Shown here piece after piece: positions 1-6,321 of a stretch of DNA of 12,531 bases; position 1 is the first letter of the stretch, and every line of letters starts with the position of its first letter. The position numbers and the translations under genes were made by a program. Source of the DNA: Thiocapsa sp. UBA6158 (GTDB lineage: Bacteria; Pseudomonadota; Gammaproteobacteria; Chromatiales; Chromatiaceae); NCBI RefSeq assembly GCF_002423035.1, contig NZ_DIUM01000112.1, positions 188 to 12,718 of the forward strand, written 5' to 3'. The notes beneath the pieces were generated by a model, which was not told the DNA's origin, ran no database searches, and was given only the letters and a program-made list of their open reading frames with translations.

Positions 1-972
1 TGCGAGGGCTACCGCAACTTCTGCAACAAGCTGTGGAACGCCTCGCGCTACGTGCTGATGAACACGGAGGATCAGGATTGCGGCCAAGCCCCCGATCAAT
101 CCAGCAGCGAGCTGGAGCTCTCCGCGGCCGATCGCTGGATCCGCGCCCGTCTCAACGCCACCACGGCCACGGTCACGGAGGCCATCGAGGGCTACCGCTT
201 CGACCTCGCCGCCCAGGCGATCTACGACTTCACCTGGAACGAATTCTGCGACTGGTATCTGGAGCTGTCCAAGCCCGTGCTCACCGGCACGAGCGCCAGC
301 GATGCCGCCAAGCGCGGCACCCGCCGCACCCTGGTCGAGACGCTGGAGGCCCTGCTGCGGCTCGCCCACCCGATCATGCCCTTCATCACGGAGGAGATCT
401 GGCAGAAGGTCGCGCCCCTGGCCGGCGCGCAGGGCGAAACCATCATGCTCGCGCCCTACCCCGTCGCCGACGCAGGCGCCGACGACCCCGAGGCCGTCGC
501 CGAGATCGAGTGGGTCCAGCAGGTCATCCTCGGGGTGCGCCGGATCAAGGGCGAGATGAACATCGCGCCCGGTAAACCGCTGCCGGTCCTGGTCGCCAAC
601 GCCTCCGAGCAGGACAAGACCTGGCTCGCCGTGGCCCGGCCCTACCTGGATTTTCTTGCGCGCATCGAGTCAGTCACTCTGCTCGATGACGAGTCGAGCG
701 CGCCGGAATCGGCGATCGCACTCGTCGGCAACATGAAGCTCCTCATCCCGATGGCCGGCCTGATCGACAAGGACGCCGAGCTCAAACGTCTCGACAAGGA
801 GATCGGCCGCCTGACCGACGAGATCGCGCGGATCGGGCAGAAGCTCGCCAACCCGAGCTTCGTCGACAAGGCCCCGGCCGCCGTCGTCGACAAAGAGCGT
901 GCGCGGCTCGTCGAGCAATCGACGGCGATCGGCAACCTACAGGCGCAGCGGGAGAAGATTGCGGCGCTGTGA
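1..972 (+). CDS. valS: Valine-tRNA ligase, C-terminal part (5' end outside window)
   Basis: ValRS charges tRNA-Val with valine in the cytoplasm. The reading frame is open from base 1 (it starts CEGYRNFCNKLWNASRYV) and ends at TGA 970-972, giving about 323 visible residues. The first segment, with the FCNKLWNASR block and later an ITEEIWQ block, is the class Ia anticodon-binding helical bundle. The last 65 or so residues (from DKDAELKRLDKEI) are rich in Lys, Glu and Arg and form the coiled-coil tail typical of bacterial ValRS, which contacts the tRNA. The catalytic HIGH and KMSKS regions lie upstream of the window. A GTG at 52 is internal and not the start. The gene ends 71 bases before the stop of the convergent reverse-transcriptase remnant. 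I see no clear terminator between them. Confidence 0.96.
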   Translation, partial: CEGYRNFCNKLWNASRYVLMNTEDQDCGQAPDQSSSELELSAADRWIRARLNATTATVTEAIEGYRFDLAAQAIYDFTWNEFCDWYLELSKPVLTGTSASDAAKRGTRRTLVETLEALLRLAHPIMPFITEEIWQKVAPLAGAQGETIMLAPYPVADAGADDPEAVAEIEWVQQVILGVRRIKGEMNIAPGKPLPVLVANASEQDKTWLAVARPYLDFLARIESVTLLDDESSAPESAIALVGNMKLLIPMAGLIDKDAELKRLDKEIGRLTDEIARIGQKLANPSFVDKAPAAVVDKERARLVEQSTAIGNLQAQREKIAAL

Positions 973-1043
973 TCGGCGCGCCCTTCGACCCATCATTAGG
1001 ATCCGAGAAGATCGAAGCTGCCGGAGGGCTCATTGTCCAGCGT

Positions 1044-1904
1044 TCACGTCTTCCCCCCAGCAGTTTCCACCGTTGCCCCGTGTCGCGGCACCAGGCGCCA
1101 CTGCGGTCGACGTTCTCGGATGCCGGTCCATGACTGTTCGGTCTGTGTCGCCACGAGGATAGAGCGCCCGTCGCGCAAGAGCGTGCGCGCATAGCGCCGC
1201 GCCAACACGAGCGGAAAGCCGAAGCGTGCCCCGCGGCGGTTCTTCGCCAAGGGTTCGAGGCCGAGGCGCTGCGCCAACAACACGTCGTCGGCGCCGTAGA
1301 GTTCATAAAAGCGCCCGACCTCGAAGAAGACCACATCGCCAGGGAAGCGCTGGCGCAGCCAGCGATACTGTTCACGCACCGAGGTCAACTGGGGCGGGAC
1401 CCGGTCCTTGCGCAGAAGCTTGCCTGTCGCGGCATCCAGAATGAAGTATTCCTGCAGAAAGGCAAAGCGTTGCCAGAGGCTAGCCCAGAGCCGTTGGCTG
1501 TTGGCCTTGCCGAGGTGCCCGCGGTAGGAGGCGAGCACCGCGTGCAAGGCATCGAGCAGTTCTGGCTCATAGCGAAAGCGCCGCAAACAGCGCCCCTCTC
1601 CAACAAGCTCGGCCTCGAAGGTCAGCAGCCGCGCGCGCAGGTTATTGACCACGCGCCGGCGCACCAGGCGATAGTCGCGACGCACGATATAGCCGAGGAA
1701 GTCCACCCCGTCGGACAGCGGGCGCAGGCGCTGGCGCGGATTCAGCGCCAGCTCCAGGGCCTGGTCGAGATAGCCCTCGATGGAGTCCCGCCAATCCACC
1801 AGCTGCTCGCGATCGGCGGACAGCAGTACGAAATCGTCACAGTAGCGCAGGTAATGCCGGCAGTGCAGCGCATGCTTGACGAACTGGTCGAGGCTATTGA
1901 GATA
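1044..1904 (-). pseudogene. 5'-truncated reverse transcriptase with C-terminal MutS domain I-like module
   Basis: This is the 3' remnant of a retroelement-type reverse transcriptase. Homology begins abruptly near 1904 (minus strand) at YLNSLDQFVKH. It continues through the catalytic YCDD box (RYCDDFVLL), a DFLGYIV block and the VVNNLRARL helix, which are RT motifs 5 to 7 and the start of the thumb. After a helical linker, the last 95 or so residues resemble MutS domain I: FFEVGRFYELYGADD contains the G-x-F-Y-E signature, followed by RRGARFGFPLVLARRYA and a DGRSILVATQTEQ block. Upstream, the frame stays open to 2237, but those roughly 110 residues show no RT motifs 1 to 4, so the fingers and most of the palm are missing. 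RTs with a MutS-like C-terminus are known to me mainly from diversity-generating retroelements. No template or variable repeat is recognisable here. The remnant cannot be an active RT. It could still express the MutS-like part. Confidence 0.8.
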
Positions 1905-2051
1905 CTGAAGTTTTAGGGTTCTGAGCCGGCAGACGTCGCGCGGCCTGGGCCTCAGGATTTTCGGTGGGGTTTGCGCGAAATCCGGCAAACCCTTCCAAAA
2001 CTCCCCTACCCGTCCGCGCAGGCCCCCGAAAACCGCGAAACTCCAGTGACT

Positions 2052-2063
2052 TATACTGTCCCC
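2052..2063 (-). repeat. GGGGACAGTATA motif, copy 1
   Basis: On the plus strand this reads TATACTGTCCCC. The same 12-mer recurs at 3245-3256 in the same orientation. A related motif lies 35 bases further on at 2087-2100. It is located in the non-coding junction after the truncated reverse transcriptase. Confidence 0.7.
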
Positions 2064-2086
2064 TGTAACGGAGCGGGACGAGCTCC

Positions 2087-2100
2087 ATTTACTGTCACCC
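2087..2100 (-). repeat. GGGTGACAGTAAAT motif, copy 2 (variant)
   Basis: On the plus strand this reads ATTTACTGTCACCC and is followed by GAATTC, so it shares the CCCGAAT context of the copy at 3244-3260. Its core GACAGTAAAT is found inverted at 3125-3134, on the other side of the intact toxin-antitoxin pair. Confidence 0.65.
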
Positions 2101-2231
2101 GAATTCGCTGCAAAGCGCACGAGCGGGCCACTGCGGTGGAAGACCGAGCCGTGGCCTCGGCCCCGGCTACCGACTCGGCGTCTGTATCGCAGAAGGGGCC
2201 GTCTTCGAGCGGGGCCGACTGACGTTCTGCC

Positions 2232-2261
2232 TTGCACTGTACGGCGTCTGCGCCGTACAGT
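2232..2261 (+). promoter_or_regulatory. Candidate sigma70-type promoter of the TacA/TacT operon
   Basis: TTGCAC (2232-2237) resembles a -35 box and TACAGT (2256-2261) a -10 box, with an 18-base spacer. Both overlap the 2235-2262 palindrome, so a repressor bound there would block polymerase, as expected for an autoregulated toxin-antitoxin operon. This is inferred from sequence only. Confidence 0.45.
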
Positions 2262-2262
2262 G
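2235..2262. promoter_or_regulatory. Perfect palindrome, candidate antitoxin operator
   Basis: The arms CACTGTACGGCG (2235-2246) and CGCCGTACAGTG (2251-2262) are perfectly complementary over 12 bp around a 4-base centre, TCTG. The palindrome lies 27 bases upstream of the start codon of a ribbon-helix-helix antitoxin. RHH antitoxins, alone or in complex with the toxin, bind inverted repeats in their own promoter, so this is the most likely operator. A Rho-independent terminator is less likely because no T tract follows. Confidence 0.7.
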
Positions 2263-2289
2263 AGTGTCTAGTGGACGGAAGATGAAGCG

Positions 2290-2568
2290 ATGATGAAGAC
2301 CAAATCCAAGCGCATCGAGGCCCGAGTCAAGCCGGACACGCTCGTCCTCGTACAGCGGGCCGCGGAGCTGCAAGGCAGCTCCGTGAGCGAGTTCGTGGTC
2401 TCTGCGGCGGAGAAGGAGGCCCGCAGGGCCTTGGAAGAAGCGTCGACGATACGCCTATCGGTCGAGGATCAGCGCCGATTCGTGGAGCTGCTGCTGAATC
2501 CGCCGGAGCCGAGGCCGGCCCTGGCGCGTGCGCGGGCCGCGCATGAGGCGCTGATCGGCCCGGTATGA
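2290..2568 (+). CDS. tacA: DUF1778 ribbon-helix-helix antitoxin (TacA family)
   Basis: This 92-residue protein fits the DUF1778/TacA antitoxin family. An N-terminal ribbon-helix-helix DNA-binding fold (RIEARVKPDTLVLVQRAAEL, then a SSVSEFVVSAA helix) is followed by a C-terminal arm (from RLSVEDQRRFVELLLNPP) that in this family wraps around the acetyltransferase toxin and neutralises it. The start is ATG 2290, with GGAAG at 2277-2281 as a plausible ribosome binding site; ATG 2293 is an equally possible start. The stop overlaps the toxin start by four bases (ATGA, 2565-2568), the usual translational coupling of such pairs. The perfect palindrome at 2235-2262 is its probable operator. Length and domain order are normal, so the gene looks intact. 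The symbol is by family, not orthology. Confidence 0.9.
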   Translation: MMKTKSKRIEARVKPDTLVLVQRAAELQGSSVSEFVVSAAEKEARRALEEASTIRLSVEDQRRFVELLLNPPEPRPALARARAAHEALIGPV

Positions 2569-3068
2569 CCGATCACCCCTTCGAGATCAGGCTTCTCGGC
2601 AAAGAGGATCGCTCGGACTTCTGCTGCGGCGCTGAGCCATTGGATCGCTACTTCAAGACCCAGGTCGGCCAGGATCTACGCCGCCGGGTCAGCGCCTGCT
2701 ACGTGGCAGTGGAGAAGACAACCGGGCGTGTCGCCGGCTACTACACGCTGTCGGCCGCCGATGTTCCGGTTTCCGACCTCCCCGTTGACATGACACGCCG
2801 GCTGCCCCGCTACCCCGCGGTGCCGGCGGCCCGCATCGGGCGGCTTGCCATCGACCGGCGCTTCCAGGGCCGCAGACTCGGCGGCGCGCTCGTGCTCAAT
2901 GCAGCGATGCGCGCGCTGCGCTCCGAGATCGCGGTCTTCGCCCTGGTGGTCGACGCCAAGGACGACGAGGCCGCGGCCTTCTACCGCCACCACGGCTTCA
3001 ACGCCTTCGCCTCGAGCCCACTCCAGCTCATCGCGCCGATCGAGACCTTCCGCATGCTGCTCGATTGA
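2565..3068 (+). CDS. tacT: GNAT acetyltransferase toxin (TacT family)
   Basis: This 167-residue GNAT-fold protein is of the TacT/AtaT toxin type. Characterised members acetylate the amino group of aminoacyl-tRNA with acetyl-CoA and so block translation. The N-terminus shows the family pattern FCCGAEPLDRYFKTQ. Motif A, with the acetyl-CoA pyrophosphate loop, is IGRLAIDRRFQGRRLGGAL (residues 91-109; Q-G-R-R-L-G). Motif B is ALVVDAKDDEAAAFYRHHGF, in which Tyr140 sits at the position and number of the catalytic tyrosine reported for Salmonella TacT. The start overlaps the antitoxin stop (ATGA). The gene seems full length and uninterrupted, unlike the neighbouring RT and PIN genes. About 190 bases of non-coding DNA follow before the PIN remnant. 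The tRNA target cannot be read from sequence. Confidence 0.92.
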   Translation: MTDHPFEIRLLGKEDRSDFCCGAEPLDRYFKTQVGQDLRRRVSACYVAVEKTTGRVAGYYTLSAADVPVSDLPVDMTRRLPRYPAVPAARIGRLAIDRRFQGRRLGGALVLNAAMRALRSEIAVFALVVDAKDDEAAAFYRHHGFNAFASSPLQLIAPIETFRMLLD

Positions 3069-3123
3069 CTGAGGCTGCGTGTCCCCCATGCCGCTGCTGC
3101 GACGCCCCTTCCGCATTTTATAT

Positions 3124-3137
3124 GGACAGTAAATTTA
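3124..3137 (+). repeat. GGACAGTAAATTTA motif, copy 3 (inverted relative to copies 1, 2 and 4)
   Basis: The sequence shares GACAGTAAAT with the reverse complement of 2087-2100. It lies 56 bases after the TacT stop in non-coding DNA and is inverted relative to the other copies. Confidence 0.6.
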
Positions 3138-3243
3138 ACTCCGCCGGTAGAGTACTGCCTGCCCACAAGCCAGACCCGAAGCCCGGCAGCAGCGACGCTC
3201 GCATGCGAGGCATGTCCGCTCACTACGGAGCAGGATGGGTTGC

Positions 3244-3260
3244 ATATACTGTCCCCGAAT
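3244..3260 (-). repeat. GGGGACAGTATA motif, copy 4, at the PIN-gene breakpoint
   Basis: On the plus strand this reads ATATACTGTCCCCGAAT. It shares TATACTGTCCCC exactly with 2052-2063. The PIN-toxin homology on the minus strand ends right at this motif (after Gly-Ser-Val, codons 3260-3268), so the motif marks a recombination or insertion junction. Confidence 0.7.
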
Positions 3261-3352
3261 ACGGATCCGTAGAGGGCGAACAGCAGCGACAGGTGTTCGG
3301 TCCGAGCCAGGGCGATCAGTGGCCAGGCGTCCGCGACGACGATCCTGTTCAT
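3260..3352 (-). pseudogene. Truncated PIN-domain toxin (DUF3368/VapC-like), N-terminal remnant
   Basis: From ATG 3350-3352 on the minus strand, the first 31 residues, beginning MNRIVVADAWPLIALARTEH and ending LYGSV, match the N-terminus of DUF3368-type PIN toxins. They include the first catalytic-site aspartate (VVADA) and the LIALAR helix. Homology stops at 3260, at a GGGGACAGTATAT motif. The frame stays open to 2981, but the rest overlaps the TacT gene antisense and shows none of the later PIN acidic motifs. A full toxin would need about 120 further residues, so the RNase is inactive. It starts 24 bases after the antitoxin stop, the expected order for a UPF0175-type antitoxin/PIN toxin operon. 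The weak GGTGGG upstream may be its ribosome binding site. Confidence 0.72.
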
Positions 3353-3376
3353 TCTGACCCACCCGTCAACCCGCCC

Positions 3377-3709
3377 TCACAAGGCGGCGCCAAGCTCGTC
3401 CGCCAACTCCTCTGCCGGATAATCCACGGCAGCTAGGCCGAGGGATCCCAGCAGATCGATGAACCCATCCAGCGAGAGCCCCGCAACCTTCGCGGCTTGG
3501 GCGAGTGTCAGTTGGCGGTTCTCGAACAGGGTCAGTGCCAAGGCGCGATGCACGCCTTGATCGAGCAACCGCCGGTCGAACGGCACGGCGAGTATCGCGG
3601 GTCGGCCATGTTTCGTGATGAGCGCGGGTTGTCCGAGCTCGGCGTCTCTGAGCAGATCACCCGAGCGAGTACGCAGTTCCCGAACCGAGAAGACATCGAG
3701 CTTTTCCAT
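3377..3709 (-). CDS. Antitoxin with Phd/YefM-like N-terminus and UPF0175-like C-terminus
   Basis: 110 residues. Residues 1-43, beginning MEKLDVFSVRELRTRSGDLL and including ITKHGRPAILAVP, follow the Phd/YefM antitoxin pattern, a DNA-binding dimer fold. Residues 55-108 (ALALTLFENRQLTLAQAAKV, then SLDGFIDLLGSLG, then VDYPAEELADEL) match the UPF0175 helix-turn-helix antitoxin family. UPF0175 proteins usually pair with DUF3368 PIN toxins, and a PIN remnant follows directly downstream. ATG 3707-3709 is preferred because GAGG lies six bases upstream. The frame is open to 3889, but that extension has no family similarity. An inverted repeat at 3728-3742 is a probable operator. With its toxin destroyed, this is an orphan antitoxin that might still repress its promoter or neutralise a related toxin elsewhere. 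Confidence 0.85.
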   Translation of the reverse strand: MEKLDVFSVRELRTRSGDLLRDAELGQPALITKHGRPAILAVPFDRRLLDQGVHRALALTLFENRQLTLAQAAKVAGLSLDGFIDLLGSLGLAAVDYPAEELADELGAAL

Positions 3710-3727
3710 CAGCCGCCTCAAATGAAA

Positions 3728-3742
3728 CCGCACCCAGTGCGG
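3728..3742. promoter_or_regulatory. Inverted repeat, candidate operator of the Phd/UPF0175 antitoxin
   Basis: The arms CCGCAC and GTGCGG are perfect over 6 bp around CCA, located 19-33 bases upstream of the antitoxin start codon. This is the usual place for autoregulation by a Phd-type antitoxin. Assigned from position and symmetry only. Confidence 0.45.
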
Positions 3743-3923
3743 TATGCGATGTTTTTTGGATGGGATCGGCCCTGGCAGACTTGACGACCGCCGGAATCGG
3801 CACGGTTTAGTGTGCTCACGAAGCGTAGCACAAAAAACGTCACACGCTGTCTGGGGGGTCTTACACGCGGCTGCATCCGACGCCGCCAAGGTGATTTCCG
3901 GAACAGGTAGAACCGGCTTGTAG

Positions 3924-3941
3924 GTGCGAATTGATTCGCAC
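3924..3941. repeat. REP-like palindrome
   Basis: GTGCGAAT and ATTCGCAC form a perfect 8-bp inverted repeat with a TG centre, preceded by GGCTTGTAG. The form resembles the REP family of pseudomonads and other gammaproteobacteria, whose core is GCGAATTCATTCGC. I see only one copy in the window, so its repeat status is inferred from that resemblance. Confidence 0.5.
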
Positions 3942-3989
3942 GCACAGCCGCGTCAGGTCTTCCGTCAATAAGGCAGGACATTGAACGCT

Positions 3990-4016
3990 TTTGCGTTCTT
4001 TGCGTTCTTTGCGTTA
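3990..4016. repeat. Three tandem copies of a 9-bp unit
   Basis: TTTGCGTTC occurs at 3990-3998 and 3999-4007, and as TTTGCGTTA at 4008-4016. The array is non-coding and lies downstream of the minus-strand thioesterase. The unit length suggests slippage-prone DNA. No function can be read from it. Confidence 0.8.
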
Positions 4017-4022
4017 ATTGTT

Positions 4023-4039
4023 GTCGAGCTCACCTCGAC
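4023..4039. terminator. Hairpin downstream of the thioesterase gene (candidate terminator)
   Basis: The arms GTCGAG (4023-4028) and CTCGAC (4034-4039) enclose a 5-base loop, 40 bases past the stop of the minus-strand thioesterase. No run of T follows on the minus strand, so a classical Rho-independent terminator is doubtful. Confidence 0.3.
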
Positions 4040-4078
4040 GAGCCGGGACCGACCCGAACGACGTGTTGGTCGCAGCCA

Positions 4079-4582
4079 TCACGACTCCCCCGCCCGGCTC
4101 TTATGCACCTGACGAATCTCGTCGTTGCGCCGCTCGATCTCGCGTCTGAACTCCCGCCGCAGGGCCGCGCTCTCGTAGCGGCGGCGCTCGTTGGGTGTTT
4201 CGATCTGCAGCGCAGGCACCTTCACGGGACACCCTTGGTCGTCGACCGCCACCATCGTGAAGTACGAGGTCATGGCGTGGCGGGTGGTCTTGTGGATGAT
4301 CTCCTCGGCGATGACCCGGATCCCCACCTCCATCGAGGTGTTGCCGGTGTAGTTGACCGAGGCCAGGCAGGTGACCAGCTCGCCGACGCGCAGCGGCTGG
4401 CGAAAGAAGACCTGATCCACCGAGAGCGTGACCACGTAGTGATTGGAATAGCGCGCGGCGCAGGCATAAGCGACCTGGTCGAGCAGCCGCAAGGTCGCCC
4501 CGCCGTGAACATGGCCCGAAAAGTTGGCCATGTCGGGCGTCATCAGAAGGGTCATGGTCAAGGTCTTGTGCTGCTGTTCCAT
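4079..4582 (-). CDS. Hotdog-fold acyl-CoA thioesterase
   Basis: This 167-residue cytoplasmic enzyme probably hydrolyses acyl-CoA to free fatty acid and CoA. Residues 18-45 (MANFSGHVHGGATLRLLDQV onward) carry the hotdog thioesterase signature: Asn20 and the GHVHGG loop before the long central helix with Asp35. The strands VVTLSVDQVFFRQPLRVGEL and a VNYTGNTSMEVGIRVIAE block complete the fold. The C-terminal 40 residues are charged and helical (ERRRYESAALRREFRREIER), a common extension in this YciA/BACH-like group. The start is ATG 4580-4582. The upstream sequence AGCGGGTTTTAC gives only a weak ribosome binding site. The gene is divergent from nhaD across about 215 bases. The preferred acyl chain cannot be told from sequence. 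Confidence 0.88.
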   Translation of the reverse strand: MEQQHKTLTMTLLMTPDMANFSGHVHGGATLRLLDQVAYACAARYSNHYVVTLSVDQVFFRQPLRVGELVTCLASVNYTGNTSMEVGIRVIAEEIIHKTTRHAMTSYFTMVAVDDQGCPVKVPALQIETPNERRRYESAALRREFRREIERRNDEIRQVHKSRAGES

Positions 4583-4626
4583 GTAAAACCCGCTTGGCGC
4601 TGGATGAATCCGCTAGTATCGTGAGC

Positions 4627-4641
4627 GCCGCCGTCGGCGGC
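4627..4641. promoter_or_regulatory. Inverted repeat between thioesterase and nhaD
   Basis: GCCGCC and GGCGGC flank GTC in the divergent intergenic region. It could be an operator or a hairpin in a leader transcript. Its low complexity makes chance occurrence in GC-rich DNA quite possible. Confidence 0.25.
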
Positions 4642-4797
4642 ATGGCTCGAGCGCGGAGTTTGCGGCGTGTCGCGTCGGGCGACGGCGCTTTCGGCGCAGG
4701 ATGGCCGACGCAGACGCTCGAGGATAGGCCGTGCGGTCGACTTCAACACCGACGCGATCGCCCGCGGCTCCGCCCCCCCATCCCAGCAGGATTCATC

Positions 4798-6294
4798 ATG
4801 ATGCGCGCCTCCGGACGACTTTCGTTTGTGCCCTACATGGGTCTTTTTGCTCTACTCATACCCGGCCTGTCGCTCGCGAGCGAGTCCGGGCAGTGGATCG
4901 ACTTGACTGCGCATACCGTCGGCTATGCGGCCCTGAGCATCTTCGTAGTCGCCTACGTGTTCGTGATGGGCGAGGAGTTCCTGCACTTACGCAAGTCCAA
5001 GCCGGTCATCATCGCGGCCGGCCTCATCTGGGCGCTGATCGCCTACGTCTATTCGCAGAACGGCCTCACCCACGAGGCCGAGGCGGCGGTGCGCCACAAC
5101 CTGCTCGAATACTCGGAGTTGATGCTCTTTCTGTTGGTCGCGATGACCTACATCAACGCCATGCAGGAGCGGCAGGTGTTCGATGCCTTGCGCTCCTGGC
5201 TGATCCGCAAGGGCTTCGGTCTACGTGCGCTCTTTTGGATGACGGGCGGACTGGCGTTCTGCATCTCGCCGGTGGCGGACAACCTGACCACGGCGCTCTT
5301 GATGTGTGCCGTCGTGATGGCGGTTGGCGGCGACAACACCCGATTCGTGACCCTAGCCTGCATCAACATCGTCGTCGCGGCGAACGCGGGCGGGGCCTTC
5401 AGCCCCTTCGGCGACATTACGACCCTGATGGTCTGGCAGAAAGGGATCATCGATTTCTTCGGGTTTTTCGATCTCTTTATCCCGGCACTGGTGAATTTCC
5501 TGATACCCGCTTTATTCATGCATCACGCCGTGCCCGACGTCAAGCCCCACATCAAGCTCGCAACGGCGCCGGCGAAACCGACTCGACGGGTATCCTTCTC
5601 GTACCACCGAGCCGCCGAACTCGAGGCCGAAACCGCGCCGGTGGACATCCACATGCGACGCGGCGCCAGGCGCATCATTTTGCTGTTCCTGCTGACGATC
5701 GCAACAGCGGTCGCCTTCCACAACTTCCTGCACTTACCGCCGGTCATCGGCATGCTGACCGGGCTCGGGTATCTGCAGTTCTTCGGCTTTTATCTTCGGA
5801 TGAGCCATCACGGCTGGCAGAAACGCAACGTCGAGCGTGCGAATCTGATCGGCGACATCACGCCCTTCGATGTCTTCAACAAGGTGGCGCGCGCCGAGTG
5901 GGACACACTGCTGTTCTTCTACGGGGTCGTACTCTGTGTCGGCGGTCTCGGGTTCATCGGCTATCTCGCGATGGCCTCGGATGTCATGTATGAGCAATGG
6001 GGGCCGATCCCCGCCAACGTGGCCATCGGTCTCCTGTCCGCCGTCGTCGACAACATCCCGGTGATGTTCGCCGTCCTGACCATGAATCCGGACATGGATC
6101 AGGCCCAGTGGCTCCTGGTCACCTTGACCGCCGGTGTCGGCGGATCGCTGCTCTCCATCGGCTCGGCCGCCGGGGTCGCCCTCATGGGCCAGGCCCGCGG
6201 CGTCTATACCTTTTTCGCACATTTGCGATGGACGCCCGAGATCGCCTTGGGTTACTTCGCGAGCATCGTCGTCCATTTGTGGCTCAATGGTTGA
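4798..6294 (+). CDS. nhaD: NhaD-type Na+/H+ antiporter
   Basis: This 498-residue inner-membrane protein of the NhaD/ArsB (ion transporter) superfamily exchanges cytoplasmic Na+ or Li+ for protons. An N-terminal hydrophobic segment (residues 8-28) may be a signal sequence. About ten to twelve hydrophobic stretches follow, in two repeats. The paired re-entrant motifs are visible: CISPVADNLTTALLM (Asp161-Asn162) and LLSAVVDNIPVMFA (Asp418-Asn419), plus ANAGGAFSPFGDITTLMVW (Asp206) and GVGGSLLSIGSAAGVALMG. A cytoplasmic loop of roughly 45 residues (247-292) separates the halves. ATG 4798 was chosen because a weak AGCAGGA lies seven bases upstream and the hydrophobic N-terminus begins there; ATG 4801 is equally possible. 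The frame is open from 4594, but that extension is Arg/Gly-rich and unrelated. The nuclease gene starts 27 bases downstream, so the two are probably co-transcribed. Confidence 0.93.
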   Translation: MMRASGRLSFVPYMGLFALLIPGLSLASESGQWIDLTAHTVGYAALSIFVVAYVFVMGEEFLHLRKSKPVIIAAGLIWALIAYVYSQNGLTHEAEAAVRHNLLEYSELMLFLLVAMTYINAMQERQVFDALRSWLIRKGFGLRALFWMTGGLAFCISPVADNLTTALLMCAVVMAVGGDNTRFVTLACINIVVAANAGGAFSPFGDITTLMVWQKGIIDFFGFFDLFIPALVNFLIPALFMHHAVPDVKPHIKLATAPAKPTRRVSFSYHRAAELEAETAPVDIHMRRGARRIILLFLLTIATAVAFHNFLHLPPVIGMLTGLGYLQFFGFYLRMSHHGWQKRNVERANLIGDITPFDVFNKVARAEWDTLLFFYGVVLCVGGLGFIGYLAMASDVMYEQWGPIPANVAIGLLSAVVDNIPVMFAVLTMNPDMDQAQWLLVTLTAGVGGSLLSIGSAAGVALMGQARGVYTFFAHLRWTPEIALGYFASIVVHLWLNG

Positions 6295-6321
6295 CGGCTC
6301 GCTGCCGCGGCGAGTGCGCCG

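Larger units (their letters stand above)
1905..2231. other. Non-coding junction between RT remnant and toxin-antitoxin operon
   Basis: About 330 bases without a credible gene. Minus-strand frames are open, but they carry no recognisable domain and have the Arg/Pro/Gly-rich composition of random GC-rich translation. The stretch contains two GACAGTA motif copies (2052-2063 and 2087-2100). It is where the missing 5' part of the reverse transcriptase would be expected, so it probably represents rearranged DNA from a deletion or insertion. Confidence 0.6.
3710..4078. other. Non-coding interval with operator candidate, REP-like palindrome and tandem repeat
   Basis: About 370 bases between the start of the antitoxin and the end of the thioesterase, both on the minus strand. 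No open frame in it has recognisable similarity. It is less GC-rich than its neighbours near 3980-4022. The structured elements inside (3728-3742, 3924-3941, 3990-4016 and 4023-4039) are listed separately. Confidence 0.7.

Noticed and set aside
1905..2231. A template repeat for a diversity-generating retroelement
   Set aside because: There is no second, adenine-variant copy in the window and no neighbouring target gene or avd-like gene, so a TR cannot be supported.
1905..2237. The open minus-strand extension upstream of the RT remnant as a real N-terminal domain
   Set aside because: The roughly 110 residues are Arg/Gly/Pro-rich without RT motifs 1 to 4 or any recognised domain, and they contain the repeat motifs. 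They are best read as chance open frame in GC-rich DNA.
4594..4797. A longer nhaD start at 4594
   Set aside because: The 68-residue extension has no membrane or family character. A start at 4798 directly precedes a hydrophobic N-terminus and has a Shine-Dalgarno-like AGCAGGA.
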